DNA of 64,000 nt from Halalkalicoccus tibetensis (GCF_037996645.1 NZ_JBBMXV010000001.1:252168-316167), one strand, 5' to 3'. Shown: positions 1 through 8,611, numbered from the stretch's first letter. Notes: generated by a model not told the origin, from the letters alone. Numbers and translations: made by a program.

Positions 1-135
1 CTCGGCCGTGATCTCCGTCGTCTCCCCCGTCGCACCCGGGAGGTCGATCACGACCAGGTACTCGTCGTCGCGTTCGAGGAGGTCGGCGAAAACGGCATCG
101 GGAAGCTCTCTCAGAGCCTCGCGCAGCGCTGGCAT
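1..135 (-). CDS. Hsp20/alpha-crystallin family protein, N-terminal part only
   Basis: The gene reads leftwards and runs off the window, so only the first 45 codons are seen. They begin MPALREALRELPDAVFADLL and continue into a segment with LVVIDLPGATGET, the usual opening of haloarchaeal small heat-shock-like proteins before the alpha-crystallin domain. Family members are ATP-independent cytosolic holdases. A T-rich box about 28 bases upstream of the ATG fits a leaderless transcript. The crystallin core itself lies outside the window, so the assignment rests on the N-terminus alone. Confidence 0.6.
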   Translation of the reverse strand, partial: MPALREALRELPDAVFADLLERDDEYLVVIDLPGATGETTEITAE

Positions 136-159
136 ACCCGTCGGTAGGGACGCGGGGGC

Positions 160-167
160 GAAAAAGC
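160..167 (-). promoter_or_regulatory. TATA-like box of the Hsp20 gene
   Basis: On the minus strand this reads GCTTTTTC and is centred about 28 bases before the ATG at 135, the spacing of an archaeal TATA box for a leaderless mRNA. It overlaps no coding sequence. Confidence 0.4.
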
Positions 168-173
168 CCGCGG

Positions 174-944
174 TCACGCGACCAGGACGAACAGTGCGAC
201 GACCGCCACGAACAGCCCCGGAAGGAGGTACAGCCCGCCCGTCCGGAGCGCGCGAAACCCGACCCGGCGGGGCGAACCGTCGCCGATCAGGAACGGCGCC
301 CCCTCGCCGTGGCCCACGACGGCGTTGACGCTCCCGGCCCGCCCCGACGCCGGCCGTGCCCGCCCGAGGACGTAGACCTCCCCGCCAGGGCGAAGTCGCC
401 GCTCGACGTACCGGCGATCCGAGCCCGTCGCGACCGAGAACAGCCGTAGATCGAGCCGGGAGTTCTCACAGGAGACCGCGTCGTTGGCCTCGATGTATCG
501 CTGGACGCGCTCCGGGGGAGCGCTCCCGCCGTCGACCTCGACCCGCTCCGTGTCCGCGCCGATCCGCACGTCTGCCAGCCGAGGGTCGACGAGAACGCTG
601 CCCGAGTCGTCCGCGAGCACGAACGGCACCGACTGGGTCACCGAGTCGACCTCGGTCCACGAGCCGCCGTGCTGGCCGGACTCGTACTCCTCGACGACCG
701 TCTCGACGAACAGGCAGTCCTCGCCGGTGAAGGGTCCTTCGAGGAGCTCCTCGGCCACGCGAGCGGTTCCGTGGAGCTCGATCGTCCCCTCCGAGTCCGT
801 CAACAGGTCGCTGACCCGGCCGGTCGGCGTCGAGAACACCCGATAGGCGGTGTAAAATTCCCGCCCGGCGACGAGCAGGGAGCCGGCGGCGACCGCTCCA
901 CAGACGAGGAGAACGACGAGGACGACCGGGGACGGGAGGACCAT
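174..944 (-). CDS. GIDE-domain membrane protein
   Basis: 256 residues from the ATG at 944. A hydrophobic segment at about 4-27 and a second near the C-terminus (about 233-255) frame a soluble middle part. The central IELHGTARVAEELLEGPFTG and DCLFVETVVEEY blocks match the GIDE domain (PF12483), named from mitochondrial MUL1 E3 ligases and common in archaea. No RING finger is present, so ubiquitin-ligase activity is not implied. An upstream in-frame ATG at 1064 would run into moeA and lacks a promoter, whereas a TATA-like box sits about 27 bases before 944. Function in archaea is unknown. Confidence 0.7.
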   Translation of the reverse strand: MVLPSPVVLVVLLVCGAVAAGSLLVAGREFYTAYRVFSTPTGRVSDLLTDSEGTIELHGTARVAEELLEGPFTGEDCLFVETVVEEYESGQHGGSWTEVDSVTQSVPFVLADDSGSVLVDPRLADVRIGADTERVEVDGGSAPPERVQRYIEANDAVSCENSRLDLRLFSVATGSDRRYVERRLRPGGEVYVLGRARPASGRAGSVNAVVGHGEGAPFLIGDGSPRRVGFRALRTGGLYLLPGLFVAVVALFVLVA

Positions 945-963
945 GAATATCGCTCTCACGACC

Positions 964-998
964 GTGAAATAAACGTACTGGCGACGTGGGCTTTTATC
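964..998. promoter_or_regulatory. Divergent promoter region between GIDE gene and moeA
   Basis: Minus-strand CGTTTATTTCAC lies about 27 bases before the GIDE start at 944. Plus-strand GGCTTTTATCC lies about 27 bases before the moeA ATG at 1021. Both spacings fit leaderless transcripts in opposite directions. Confidence 0.5.
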
Positions 999-1020
999 CC
1001 CGGGCCCGCAACCCCTTCGC

Positions 1021-2238
1021 ATGAGCCAGGACGACCTCCAGCGCTCGGGGTTCAAGGAGCGCACGCGGATCGACGAGGCCCGAGAGCGCCTGCTCGAACG
1101 AGTCGCGTCCCACGACCGGACCGAGCGCGTCCCGCTCGCGAGCGCGGACGGCCGGACGCTCGCGACCCGCGTGACGGCGCCGAAGCCCGTCCCGGGCTAC
1201 GACCGGGCGGCGATGGACGGCTACGCGGTGCGCGCCGAGGACACCTTCGGCGCGAGCGACCGCTCGCCGAACCTCCTGCGCGAGGGCGAGGACGTCGGCC
1301 CCGAGACCGCGGTCCGCGTGCATACGGGCAGCGAGCTCCCCGAGGGCGCCGATGCGGTCGTGATGATCGAGCAGGTCGAGCGGGTGGGCGAGGAGCTCGA
1401 GGTGGGCGACGGCGTCGCGGAGGGCGAGAACGTCGGGCCGGTAGGAGAGGACGTCGCCGAGGGCCAGACGCTCTACGAGCCGGGTCATCGAGTTCGTCCC
1501 TCGGATCTGGGCCTCCTGAAGTCGGTGGGGCTGACCGAGGTCGAGGTGAGCGAGCGCCCGACGGTCGCGGTGATCCCGACCGGCGAGGAGCTCGTCCAGT
1601 CCGATCCCGAACCGGGCGAGGTGATCGAGACCAACGGCCTGACGGCCTCGCGGCTCGCCGACCGCTGGGGCGGGCGACCCACCTATCGGGACGTCGTCAC
1701 AGACGACCGCGAGGCGCTGCGGGCGGCGATCCAGCGCGACCTCACGAAGGACCTGATCGTCACGACGGGCGGCTCCTCGGTGGGCGAGCGCGACCTCATC
1801 CCGGAGGTCGTCGACGAGATCGGCGAGGTGCTCGTCCACGGCGTCGCGCTGAAGCCGGGCCACCCGGTTGCCTTAGGCGTCGTCGAGGAGACTCCCGTTC
1901 TCATGCTCCCGGGCTACCCCGTCGCCTGCATCGTCAACGCCGTCCAGTTCCTCCGGCCCGCGCTCAAACGCGCCGGCGGGATGCCCTGCGAGGACCACCC
2001 GACGACCGAGGCGACCCTCGAACGGAAGATCCGAAGCGAGCCCGGCGTGCGGACGTTCGCGCGGGTGAAGGTCGATCGCGGCGGGAACGAAACGACCGCG
2101 CTTCCCACGCGGGTCAGCGGCTCGGGCGTCCTTTCCAGTGTGGCGCTCGCGGACGGCTGGGTGGTCGTGAGCGAGGACCGCGAGGGGATCGCGGAGGGCG
2201 AGACGGTCGCCGTCGAGGACTGGGAGTGGTCGGCATGA
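1021..2238 (+). CDS. moeA: Molybdopterin molybdenumtransferase MoeA (first copy)
   Basis: 405 residues, normal MoeA length. MoeA inserts molybdate (or tungstate) into adenylated molybdopterin in the cytosol. Seen: the N-terminal YDRAAMDGYAV motif (about 60-70), the MPT-binding core with TVAVIPTGEELV, IVTTGGSSVGERD and VALKPGHPVA, and LPGYPVACIV, followed by a C-terminal beta-barrel part. It ends in a 4-base overlap (ATGA) with a second moeA, so the two are probably translationally coupled. Haloarchaea often carry this tandem pair; one possible reason is separate Mo and W handling, which is inference. Confidence 0.93.
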   Translation: MSQDDLQRSGFKERTRIDEARERLLERVASHDRTERVPLASADGRTLATRVTAPKPVPGYDRAAMDGYAVRAEDTFGASDRSPNLLREGEDVGPETAVRVHTGSELPEGADAVVMIEQVERVGEELEVGDGVAEGENVGPVGEDVAEGQTLYEPGHRVRPSDLGLLKSVGLTEVEVSERPTVAVIPTGEELVQSDPEPGEVIETNGLTASRLADRWGGRPTYRDVVTDDREALRAAIQRDLTKDLIVTTGGSSVGERDLIPEVVDEIGEVLVHGVALKPGHPVALGVVEETPVLMLPGYPVACIVNAVQFLRPALKRAGGMPCEDHPTTEATLERKIRSEPGVRTFARVKVDRGGNETTALPTRVSGSGVLSSVALADGWVVVSEDREGIAEGETVAVEDWEWSA

Positions 2239-4118
2239 CTGATCGAAAGGAGTTCCGCGAGCTCGTGCCGCCCCAACAAGCCCACGAGGCCATCGCGTCG
2301 CTCGATCTGGGCGGCGGGAGCGAGGCGGTCTCCCTGCGCGAGGCCCGCGGGCGGGTCCTCGCAGAGCGGGTCGACGCCGACCTCGACGTCCCGGGGTTCG
2401 ACCGCGCGAGCATGGACGGCTACGCGGTCCGGGCCCGCGACACCTTCGGGGCCGACGAGGCCGATCCAGTAGTGTTGGATCTCGCTGGCTCGGTCCACGC
2501 CGGCGAGGAGCCCGACGTCACGGTCGAGGCGGGGAGCTGCGTCGAGATATCGACGGGCGCGGTGATGCCGCCGGGCGCGGACGCCGTGGTGATGGTCGAG
2601 CGAACCGATGAACGCGAGAACGGAAGCGCGGTCGAGATCCGCACCTCGCTCGCCCCGGGCGATCACGTGATGCTCGCGGGCGCGGACGTCGCCGGCGGCG
2701 AGCGTGCCTTGGGACCTGGAACCCGGCTCACGCCCCGCGAGATCGGCCTGCTGTCGGCGCTCGGCGTCGACGCCGTGCCGGTGCGATCGAAACCCCACGT
2801 GGGGATCGTCTCGACGGGCGACGAACTGGTCAGGCCCGGCGAGGCGCTCCACAGCGAGCGCGGGCAGATCTACGACGTCAACAGCTACACGATCGCCACG
2901 GCCGTCGAGGAGGCCGGCGGCGAGGCCGAGCTGTACCCCCACGCCGGCGACGACTACGAGGAGATGGAACGGGTCCTCACGGAAGCCGCAGAGGAGTGTG
3001 ATCTGGTGCTCTCCTCGGGCTCGACCTCCGCGAGCGCCGTCGACGTGATCTACCGCGTGATCGAGGACCGCGGAGAGTTACTGTTGCACGGCGTGGCGAT
3101 CAAGCCCGGCAAGCCGATGCTGGTCGGAGAGTTCCCCGACTCGGCCTACGTCGGCCTGCCGGGCTACCCCGTCTCGGCGCTCATGATCTTCCGCCACTTC
3201 GTCGCTGGCGCGATCCGGCGGGCCGCCGGGGTTCCCGAACCCCGGACGGCGACCGTCGAGGCCGAGATGGCCCTCGAGGAGCGCTACGGCGAGGGCCGGA
3301 CCCGGCTCATGCCCGTCGGACTCATAGAGAACGGCGAGGGCACCACCCTCGCATACCCGGTCGACAAGGGCTCGGGGGCGACGACCAGCCTCGTCGAGGC
3401 CGACGGCGTCGTCGAGGTCGACCCCGACACGGCCTACCTCGACGCCGGCGAGCGGGTCTCGGTCGATCTCTTCTCGCCGGACGTCCGCCCGCCGGGGGTC
3501 TTCGGCGTCGGCGAGGACGACCCCTTCCTCTCGGGCGTGCTCGACGAGCTCGACCACCCCCGGTATCTGTCGATCGGGGGCCGCCAGGGGCTCCGGCGGC
3601 TCGACCGCGGCGCGCCCGACTTCGCCGTGACGTCGGGCCCCGTCGAGCGCGAACTCGACGCAACCGAGTTCGGCGGCTGGAGCCGCGAGTGGGGGCTCGT
3701 CGTTCCCTCGGATAACCCCGAGGGGATCGAGGAGCTCGCGGACCTCGCGGACCGCGAGCTGCGCTTCGTCAACCGACCCACGGACTCGGGGCTTAGGGGT
3801 ACCCTCGACGACGCGGTCGAGACGCTCGCCGGCGAGCGCGGCGAGTCGCGAGCCGACCTCACGGAACGGATCGACGGCTACGAGCTGACCGTCCGGGCTC
3901 AGGAGAGCCCCGCCCGAAAGGTCGCCGCGGACGGGGCGGACGCGGGGCTCGGGCTCCGTGCGACCGCGGAGAAACTGGGGCTGGGCTTCGTCTCGCTGGG
4001 CGAGGAACGGGTGACGGTGCTCGCGAACCCCGATCGGATGGAGAAACCGGGCGTCGAACGGCTTCGGGAGGTCCTCGAGACCGCCGAAATAGAGGGGCTA
4101 CCGGGCTTCGGCGGATAG
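2235..4118 (+). CDS. moeA: MoeA with C-terminal periplasmic-binding-protein-like domain
   Basis: 627 residues. The first ~400 form a complete MoeA (FDRASMDGYAV, VGIVSTGDELV, VLSSGSTSASAVDV, VAIKPGKPMLVG, VGLPGYPVSALM). The last ~200 residues (from about DPFLSGVLDELDHPRYL) form a PBP-like domain as in PF12727, a family that in bacteria responds to molybdate or cofactor. The start is the ATG overlapping the stop of the preceding moeA by 4 bases. The fusion suggests ligand sensing or cofactor handover at the enzyme; that role is inferred. The last 21 bases overlap the convergent HAD gene. Confidence 0.9.
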   Translation: MTDRKEFRELVPPQQAHEAIASLDLGGGSEAVSLREARGRVLAERVDADLDVPGFDRASMDGYAVRARDTFGADEADPVVLDLAGSVHAGEEPDVTVEAGSCVEISTGAVMPPGADAVVMVERTDERENGSAVEIRTSLAPGDHVMLAGADVAGGERALGPGTRLTPREIGLLSALGVDAVPVRSKPHVGIVSTGDELVRPGEALHSERGQIYDVNSYTIATAVEEAGGEAELYPHAGDDYEEMERVLTEAAEECDLVLSSGSTSASAVDVIYRVIEDRGELLLHGVAIKPGKPMLVGEFPDSAYVGLPGYPVSALMIFRHFVAGAIRRAAGVPEPRTATVEAEMALEERYGEGRTRLMPVGLIENGEGTTLAYPVDKGSGATTSLVEADGVVEVDPDTAYLDAGERVSVDLFSPDVRPPGVFGVGEDDPFLSGVLDELDHPRYLSIGGRQGLRRLDRGAPDFAVTSGPVERELDATEFGGWSREWGLVVPSDNPEGIEELADLADRELRFVNRPTDSGLRGTLDDAVETLAGERGESRADLTERIDGYELTVRAQESPARKVAADGADAGLGLRATAEKLGLGFVSLGEERVTVLANPDRMEKPGVERLREVLETAEIEGLPGFGG

Positions 4119-4769
4119 CCCGACTCCGAGGCCGGGACCGATATCGAGCTCCTCGAAGCTGCGTACGCGGTGGTTGCCGAGCACGCAGACGCCCCGGCTG
4201 TCCGGTCCGTGGCGCTCGACGTGGATCGCGTCGAGACCGGCGTTCCAGGCCGCGCCCACGTCGTTCGCGCCGTCGCCCGCGAGCACACCCCGGCCCTCGA
4301 CGCCGAGGTCGGCCATCGCCCGCTCGACGGGCGTCGGGTCGGGCTTCCAGCCCACCTCGTCCGAGCAGCAGACCACGGCGTCGAACCAGTCGGCGATGTC
4401 GAGGCGCTCGAGGACGGGCTCGGCCAGGAACGGCTGACAGTGGGTGACCAGCCCGACGGGCTCCTCGATGTCGGCGACGAACGCCGCGTCCTCGTAGAGG
4501 GTCGTCGCATCGACGCGCTCTTCGGGCTGTTCGACTTCATCGAAGGCCGCCCAGAACGGCTCACGGTCGATCCCCAGGGCGGCGATCTGTGCCTCCCGGT
4601 CGGCGCCGAGGCCGTACCACAGGCCCCGGGCCTCGCGGTCGGAGAACTCGCGGCCGATCCGCTCGCCCACGCGGTCGAACGTCTCGCGGACGTAGGACCA
4701 CTCGACGTCGACCAGCGTCCCGTCGAGGTCGAGCAGCCAGAAGTCGTAGTCGGTCGCGCTACCGGTCAT
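4098..4769 (-). CDS. HAD-superfamily hydrolase
   Basis: 223 residues. Motif I DLDGTLVD lies near residue 13; VTHCQ serves as motif II; WKPDP carries the motif III lysine; GDGANDVGAAWNAG is motif IV. An alpha-helical cap lies between motifs I and II, as in the phosphoglycolate phosphatase/HAD-IA group. A soluble small-molecule phosphatase is likely, substrate unknown. Its 3' end overlaps moeA by 21 bases convergently. Confidence 0.85.
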   Translation of the reverse strand: MTGSATDYDFWLLDLDGTLVDVEWSYVRETFDRVGERIGREFSDREARGLWYGLGADREAQIAALGIDREPFWAAFDEVEQPEERVDATTLYEDAAFVADIEEPVGLVTHCQPFLAEPVLERLDIADWFDAVVCCSDEVGWKPDPTPVERAMADLGVEGRGVLAGDGANDVGAAWNAGLDAIHVERHGPDSRGVCVLGNHRVRSFEELDIGPGLGVGLSAEAR

Positions 4770-4799
4770 AGAGGGTCTCGGATACGGGTCCGGTACGTA

Positions 4800-5177
4800 T
4801 CAACGTTCTGCCCCCCGCCCCACCTCGATCGAGCTCGCGAAGTACTTGTTGAGCACCTCGCTCACGGAGTCGGCGTTGAACTGCGAGAGGTCGTCGGCGA
4901 TCGCTCCCTTGAGCGCCTCGTACTCCGCCTCGCTCGTCTCGAAGCGGCGGTACTCGACGTTCTCGACCGGGACGCCGAGCGCCTCCTCGGCGAGCCCGCG
5001 CAGGTGGTCCGGCGCGTTCGCCTCGCCGCGCCAGAGGTTGTCCCGGAAGAACAGCCAGCCGTCCTCGCCGGGCGGGTCGGCCTCGCTCTCCAGCGTCGTC
5101 TCGAAGGTCGCGGGCTCGACCCGGACGCCGCTCGCGGGGTCGAGGCGAAATCGCACGGCGAAGACGTAGCGTGCCAT
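4800..5177 (-). CDS. LWR-salt protein
   Basis: 125 residues, highly acidic. It contains FFRDNLWRGE (about 46-55), the Leu-Trp-Arg signature for which this haloarchaea-specific family is named. No membrane segment or catalytic motif is visible and the function is unknown. Its ATG overlaps the stop of the pterin dehydratase gene by 4 bases (ATGA), so the two are co-translated. Confidence 0.8.
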   Translation of the reverse strand: MARYVFAVRFRLDPASGVRVEPATFETTLESEADPPGEDGWLFFRDNLWRGEANAPDHLRGLAEEALGVPVENVEYRRFETSEAEYEALKGAIADDLSQFNADSVSEVLNKYFASSIEVGRGAER

Positions 5178-5452
5178 CAGGCCTCGTCGTTCACCGCCCC
5201 GGCCATCTCGATGTCCTGGTCGGTGATCCCGCCCTCCTCGTGGCTGGTGAAGCGGACTTCCACTTCCTGGAAGTCGACGATCATCTGGGGGTGGTGGAAC
5301 TCCTCGTCGGCGATCTCGCCGACCTCGCGGGCGAAGTCGAGCCCCGCGAGGTAGTCGTCGAACTCGAAGGTCCGGGTGATCTCCTCGCCGTCGCGTTCCC
5401 AGCCCTCGGGGAGCTGTGTCTGGATCTCGTCGTCGTCGAGTAGTTCTGCCAT
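5177..5452 (-). CDS. 4a-hydroxytetrahydrobiopterin dehydratase (PCD/DCoH family)
   Basis: 91 residues, typical length. The motif FHHPQM followed by SHEEGGITDQDIEMA (about 53-85) carries the catalytic histidines and the terminal signature of pterin-4a-carbinolamine dehydratases. In animals and some bacteria this enzyme recycles the pterin of phenylalanine hydroxylase; no hydroxylase is visible in the window. In other organisms homologues aid molybdopterin or folate metabolism, and molybdopterin genes lie about 1 kb away. It overlaps the downstream LWR gene by 4 bases. Confidence 0.9.
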   Translation of the reverse strand: MAELLDDDEIQTQLPEGWERDGEEITRTFEFDDYLAGLDFAREVGEIADEEFHHPQMIVDFQEVEVRFTSHEEGGITDQDIEMAGAVNDEA

Positions 5453-5516
5453 GTCGTGCGCGAGGGTACGCGGGCCGATAAAAGCCGGCCCTGCGTTCTC
5501 CGAGCCGGAGTCGGGA

Positions 5517-6842
5517 TCAGTCGTCCTCGATCCGGGCGGCGACCTCGGGCGGTATTTCCGAACCCTCGGGACCGATCCCCTTTCGGGGTGCCATCGGCCC
5601 CTCGCCGTCCTCGTCGTCGGCGGGGTCGAACAGCTGGATCGCGGTGTTGATCGTCTCCCAGTCGTCCTCGGCGGCGGCCTCCCGCAGGCTTCGGGTCGGT
5701 GCCGACAGCAGCTGGCCGACCAGCGCGTCGGCCATCGCCTCGACGGTCTCGCGCTGTTCGTCGGTGAGGTCGCCCTGGGACTCGAGCTTCGAGATCGCCG
5801 TCGTCACCTCCGCGCGCTTGGTCCGCTCGGCACCCTCGTACATCCCGCTGATCACGTCGTCGGCCTGTCGGCGCTTGAACTGCTCGAGCAGGTGGTCGAG
5901 CTCCTCGTCGATCATCGTCTCGACCTCGCGGGCGGCCGCGGCCCGGGTCCGTTCCGTGCGATCGGTCACCGTCTCGAGGTCGTCGAGGTCGTAGACGGCG
6001 ACCCCCTCGAGTTCGCCGGCCCGCGGGTCGACGTCCCGGGGCTTCGCGAGGTCGACGACGGTACACTCGCCGACGAACAGCGACGCGTCGAGTACCGGCT
6101 CGTCGCTCCCCGTCGCGGCGATCACGACATCGGCATCGGCGGCGCTTCGTTCGAGCGCCGAAAGCGATCGTGCCTCGGCGTCGATCGGCAGCTCGCTCGC
6201 GACGTGCTCGGCCCGCGATCGGGTCCGGTTCGCGACGACCAGCTCCGCGAGGTCGTGTCGCGAGAGCGCCTGTGCGGCGAGCGTTCCCATCTCGCCGGCA
6301 CCGACGACCAGCGCCGTCGCGTCCTCGATGTCGCGGTCGGCGGCGACGAGCGAGACCGCCGCGCTGCCCAGCGAGACGACGCCCTCGTTGATCGCCGTTT
6401 CGGTGCGTGCGCGCTCGCCGACGTGGATCGCCTTCAACAGGGCGTCCTCGAGCAGCCCGCCGAGCGCCCCCACGCCGCGGGCCTGGGTGTAGGCCTCCCT
6501 GACCTGGCCGATGATCTGGTCCTCGCCGAGCACCAAGGATTCGAGGCCCGCCGCGACCCGCAGCAGATGCCGGAGGCTCTCCTCGTGACCCGTCCAGACC
6601 GCCGCCTCGCCGAGGTCGCCGGCCCACGTCCCGAGGGCGGCCCGGCCGACCGCCGGGTCGGGCGTGACGACGTACGCCTCCGCACGGTTACACGTCTGGA
6701 GGGCGAACGCCTCGCTGACTCCCTCCCGGTCCAGCAGGTCCTCGACCAACGCCCGCTGATCGAGCCGGCAAGCGTCGTCGATCCGATCGACGGAGGCGGT
6801 CTCGTGAGTGATACGGACGCCGATGATGACGCCGCCGCTCAC
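5517..6842 (-). CDS. hemA: Glutamyl-tRNA reductase
   Basis: 441 residues. HemA reduces glutamyl-tRNA(Glu) to glutamate-1-semialdehyde, the first committed step of tetrapyrrole synthesis. Seen: the nucleophile Cys51 in LQTCNRAEAY, LVLGEDQIIGQVREAY, an NADPH Rossmann site VVGAGEMGTLAAQAL (about 190-205), and a long helical dimerisation region with an acidic tail. Its ATG overlaps the stop of the precorrin-2 dehydrogenase gene by 4 bases, so it is the last gene of a three-gene tetrapyrrole operon. Confidence 0.96.
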   Translation of the reverse strand: MSGGVIIGVRITHETASVDRIDDACRLDQRALVEDLLDREGVSEAFALQTCNRAEAYVVTPDPAVGRAALGTWAGDLGEAAVWTGHEESLRHLLRVAAGLESLVLGEDQIIGQVREAYTQARGVGALGGLLEDALLKAIHVGERARTETAINEGVVSLGSAAVSLVAADRDIEDATALVVGAGEMGTLAAQALSRHDLAELVVANRTRSRAEHVASELPIDAEARSLSALERSAADADVVIAATGSDEPVLDASLFVGECTVVDLAKPRDVDPRAGELEGVAVYDLDDLETVTDRTERTRAAAAREVETMIDEELDHLLEQFKRRQADDVISGMYEGAERTKRAEVTTAISKLESQGDLTDEQRETVEAMADALVGQLLSAPTRSLREAAAEDDWETINTAIQLFDPADDEDGEGPMAPRKGIGPEGSEIPPEVAARIEDD

Positions 6843-7489
6843 GCTGAATCCCCTTCCGATTCGACTCTCTCGATCACGTCTGCAACCACTTGCGAGCGCT
6901 TCGTGTCGCCGCTACGTAAATCCTTCCAAACCGACGACGACGAGACGACACCCCGGAGGGCCTCGCGACGCCGCTCGGCCGCCAGCCCCGACAGGGCCTC
7001 CCGGAGCTCGCCGGCGACCGCCGCCACCTCGCCGGCGCCCTCGATCTCGGGCTCGATCCGTTTCCTGAGCTCCCGGCTCAGCGCCGGGCTCGTCCCGCCG
7101 GTCGAGACAGACACCACCACCGGGTCCTCGCGGACCGTCGCGGGAACGACGACGCTGCCGGGCTCCCGTGAGCCGTGGGTGTCCGCGCGGTTGACCAGCA
7201 CGCCGCGCTCCCTCGCCTCCCGCTCGATCGCGGCGTTCAGCTCCCCGTCGTCGGTCGCCGCGACGGCCAACGCCGGCCGTGTCCGCTCGAACCAGTCCGG
7301 GACGTCCTCGGGAGTCGGCGCCGCCCGGACCAGCTCGCTGTCGCCGAACTCGCGCTCCCCATCGAAGGCGGGGCTCACGACCAGCGTCCGGGCCTCGCGG
7401 GCGAACCGCCGCGCCTTCCGGGCGCCGACGCTCCCGCCACCGAACACCATCACGGTCTGCCCCTCGAAATCGTGGAGCAAGGGGATCAT
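6839..7489 (-). CDS. Precorrin-2 dehydrogenase (CysG/Met8 N-terminal-like)
   Basis: 216 residues from the ATG at 7489. The N-terminal VMVFGGGSVGARKARRF (about 13-29) is the NAD site of siroheme-synthase dehydrogenases, followed by LAVAATDDGELN and RGVLVNRADTH. It oxidises precorrin-2 to sirohydrochlorin and may also chelate iron as Met8 does. No methyltransferase half is fused. The start overlaps the ahbAB stop by 4 bases and the stop overlaps the hemA start by 4 bases. An upstream in-frame extension exists but is antisense-like and not needed. Confidence 0.9.
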   Translation of the reverse strand: MIPLLHDFEGQTVMVFGGGSVGARKARRFAREARTLVVSPAFDGEREFGDSELVRAAPTPEDVPDWFERTRPALAVAATDDGELNAAIEREARERGVLVNRADTHGSREPGSVVVPATVREDPVVVSVSTGGTSPALSRELRKRIEPEIEGAGEVAAVAGELREALSGLAAERRREALRGVVSSSSVWKDLRSGDTKRSQVVADVIERVESEGDSA

Positions 7490-8550
7490 TCGGTGTTCGC
7501 GTCCGCGCGTTCGTCCAGCCGGATGCCGGTCTTCTTCAGGATGCGCGTCGAGAACAGGCTGTCCCAGTCGTCCTCGCTCACCTCCCAGAACCCCGCCATC
7601 CGCTCGCGGACCTGCTCGATGCGCTGCTCGCTCTCGGCCTCGCTGCGTCCGTGGGTCATCGCGAAGAAGTTGTACGGCCAGACGCCCTCGTGGCGCGGGC
7701 GCTGGTAGCAGTGGGTGACGAAGGGGAGCGAGGCGATCGCGGGGCCGACCTCGCTCACCAGGTCGTCGGGGACGTCCCAGACGGTCATCCCGTTCTCGGT
7801 GTAACCAAGCGCGTAGTGGTTCGGGATGACGCCGACCCGGCGGACCTTGCCCTCCTCGTCGAACCGCTTGATCGTCGCACGGACCCACTCGGGATCGGCG
7901 TCGAGCTCCTCGGCGATCGCCGCGTAGGGGTCGGCGACGATCGGAAAGCCGTCCTGGATCGCGAGCACGAGGTCTCGTTCCTCGGGCGTCAGGGTCGTGC
8001 TGTCGGTCGGCTCGACTGCGGGACCGAGCCTCGAGAGGTCGACGTCGCCCTCCGGGATCGGCCCGTCGAGCATGAACTTCGCCTCGACGCGGAACTCGCG
8101 TTGCTTGGGGAGGTCGTACGTCTCCTGGCCGGTCTCCTCCTCGATCGCCGCGAGGACCTCCTCGACGCGCGATTCGTCCGCCACCGAGACGACGAACCAC
8201 ATGTTGAGGTGGGGGTGTTCGCGCTCGTAGTTGTGTGCGACCTCCCGGTGGGCGTTGACCGTCTCGGCGACTTCCTCGAAGCGCTCTTCCGGAGCGTGCA
8301 TCGCGACCAGCGTCGCCGTGCCGCCGATCTCCTGGGCGTTGACCAGCGCGCCGAAGCGCGTGAGGACGCCCTCCTCGTCGAGCCGTCGTACCCGTTCGAG
8401 AAGCTCCTCGCCGCTCACCTCGACGCCCCGTTCCGAGAGGGCCCGCGCCGCGTGTTCGAAGGGCCGTTCGCTGACGGGAAAGCCACCCTGAAACGCGTTG
8501 ATCAGCGCGCGGTCGATCCGGTCGAGCTCCTCGACCTCGGCCCGTGTCAT
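7486..8550 (-). CDS. ahbAB: Siroheme decarboxylase, fused AhbA-AhbB halves
   Basis: 354 residues made of two Lrp/AsnC-like repeats. Each has an N-terminal winged-helix (LINAFQGGFPVSERPF at about 16-31; VLAIQDGFPIVADPY in the second half) and a ligand-binding half. Diagnostic segments are HNYEREHPHLNMWFVV in the first and HCYQRPRHEGVWPYNFFAM in the second. AhbA and AhbB remove the two acetate carboxyls of siroheme in the alternative heme pathway. In many archaea and sulfate reducers they are separate proteins; here both halves lie on one chain. The operon with precorrin-2 dehydrogenase and hemA supports this role over transcriptional regulation. Confidence 0.88.
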   Translation of the reverse strand: MTRAEVEELDRIDRALINAFQGGFPVSERPFEHAARALSERGVEVSGEELLERVRRLDEEGVLTRFGALVNAQEIGGTATLVAMHAPEERFEEVAETVNAHREVAHNYEREHPHLNMWFVVSVADESRVEEVLAAIEEETGQETYDLPKQREFRVEAKFMLDGPIPEGDVDLSRLGPAVEPTDSTTLTPEERDLVLAIQDGFPIVADPYAAIAEELDADPEWVRATIKRFDEEGKVRRVGVIPNHYALGYTENGMTVWDVPDDLVSEVGPAIASLPFVTHCYQRPRHEGVWPYNFFAMTHGRSEAESEQRIEQVRERMAGFWEVSEDDWDSLFSTRILKKTGIRLDERADANTE

Positions 8551-8611
8551 GTCCGGATCTCGGGGTTCGGGCGGGATAAGCGTCGCGTTGCCGTCCGGGT
8601 GCCCATCGGGA

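Noticed and set aside
669-2234. A long N-terminal extension of the second moeA
   Set aside because: The frame is open upstream, but it crosses the first moeA out of frame and is Arg/Gly-rich. The ATGA overlap at 2235 gives the standard MoeA N-terminus.
5376-7718. A 780-codon plus-strand open frame
   Set aside because: It is the antisense shadow of hemA, precorrin-2 dehydrogenase and pterin dehydratase, with low-complexity Arg/Pro-rich translation.
7486-8550. An Lrp/AsnC transcription factor
   Set aside because: The two-repeat layout, the HNYEREH and HCYQRPRHEG segments and the operon with tetrapyrrole genes fit siroheme decarboxylase.
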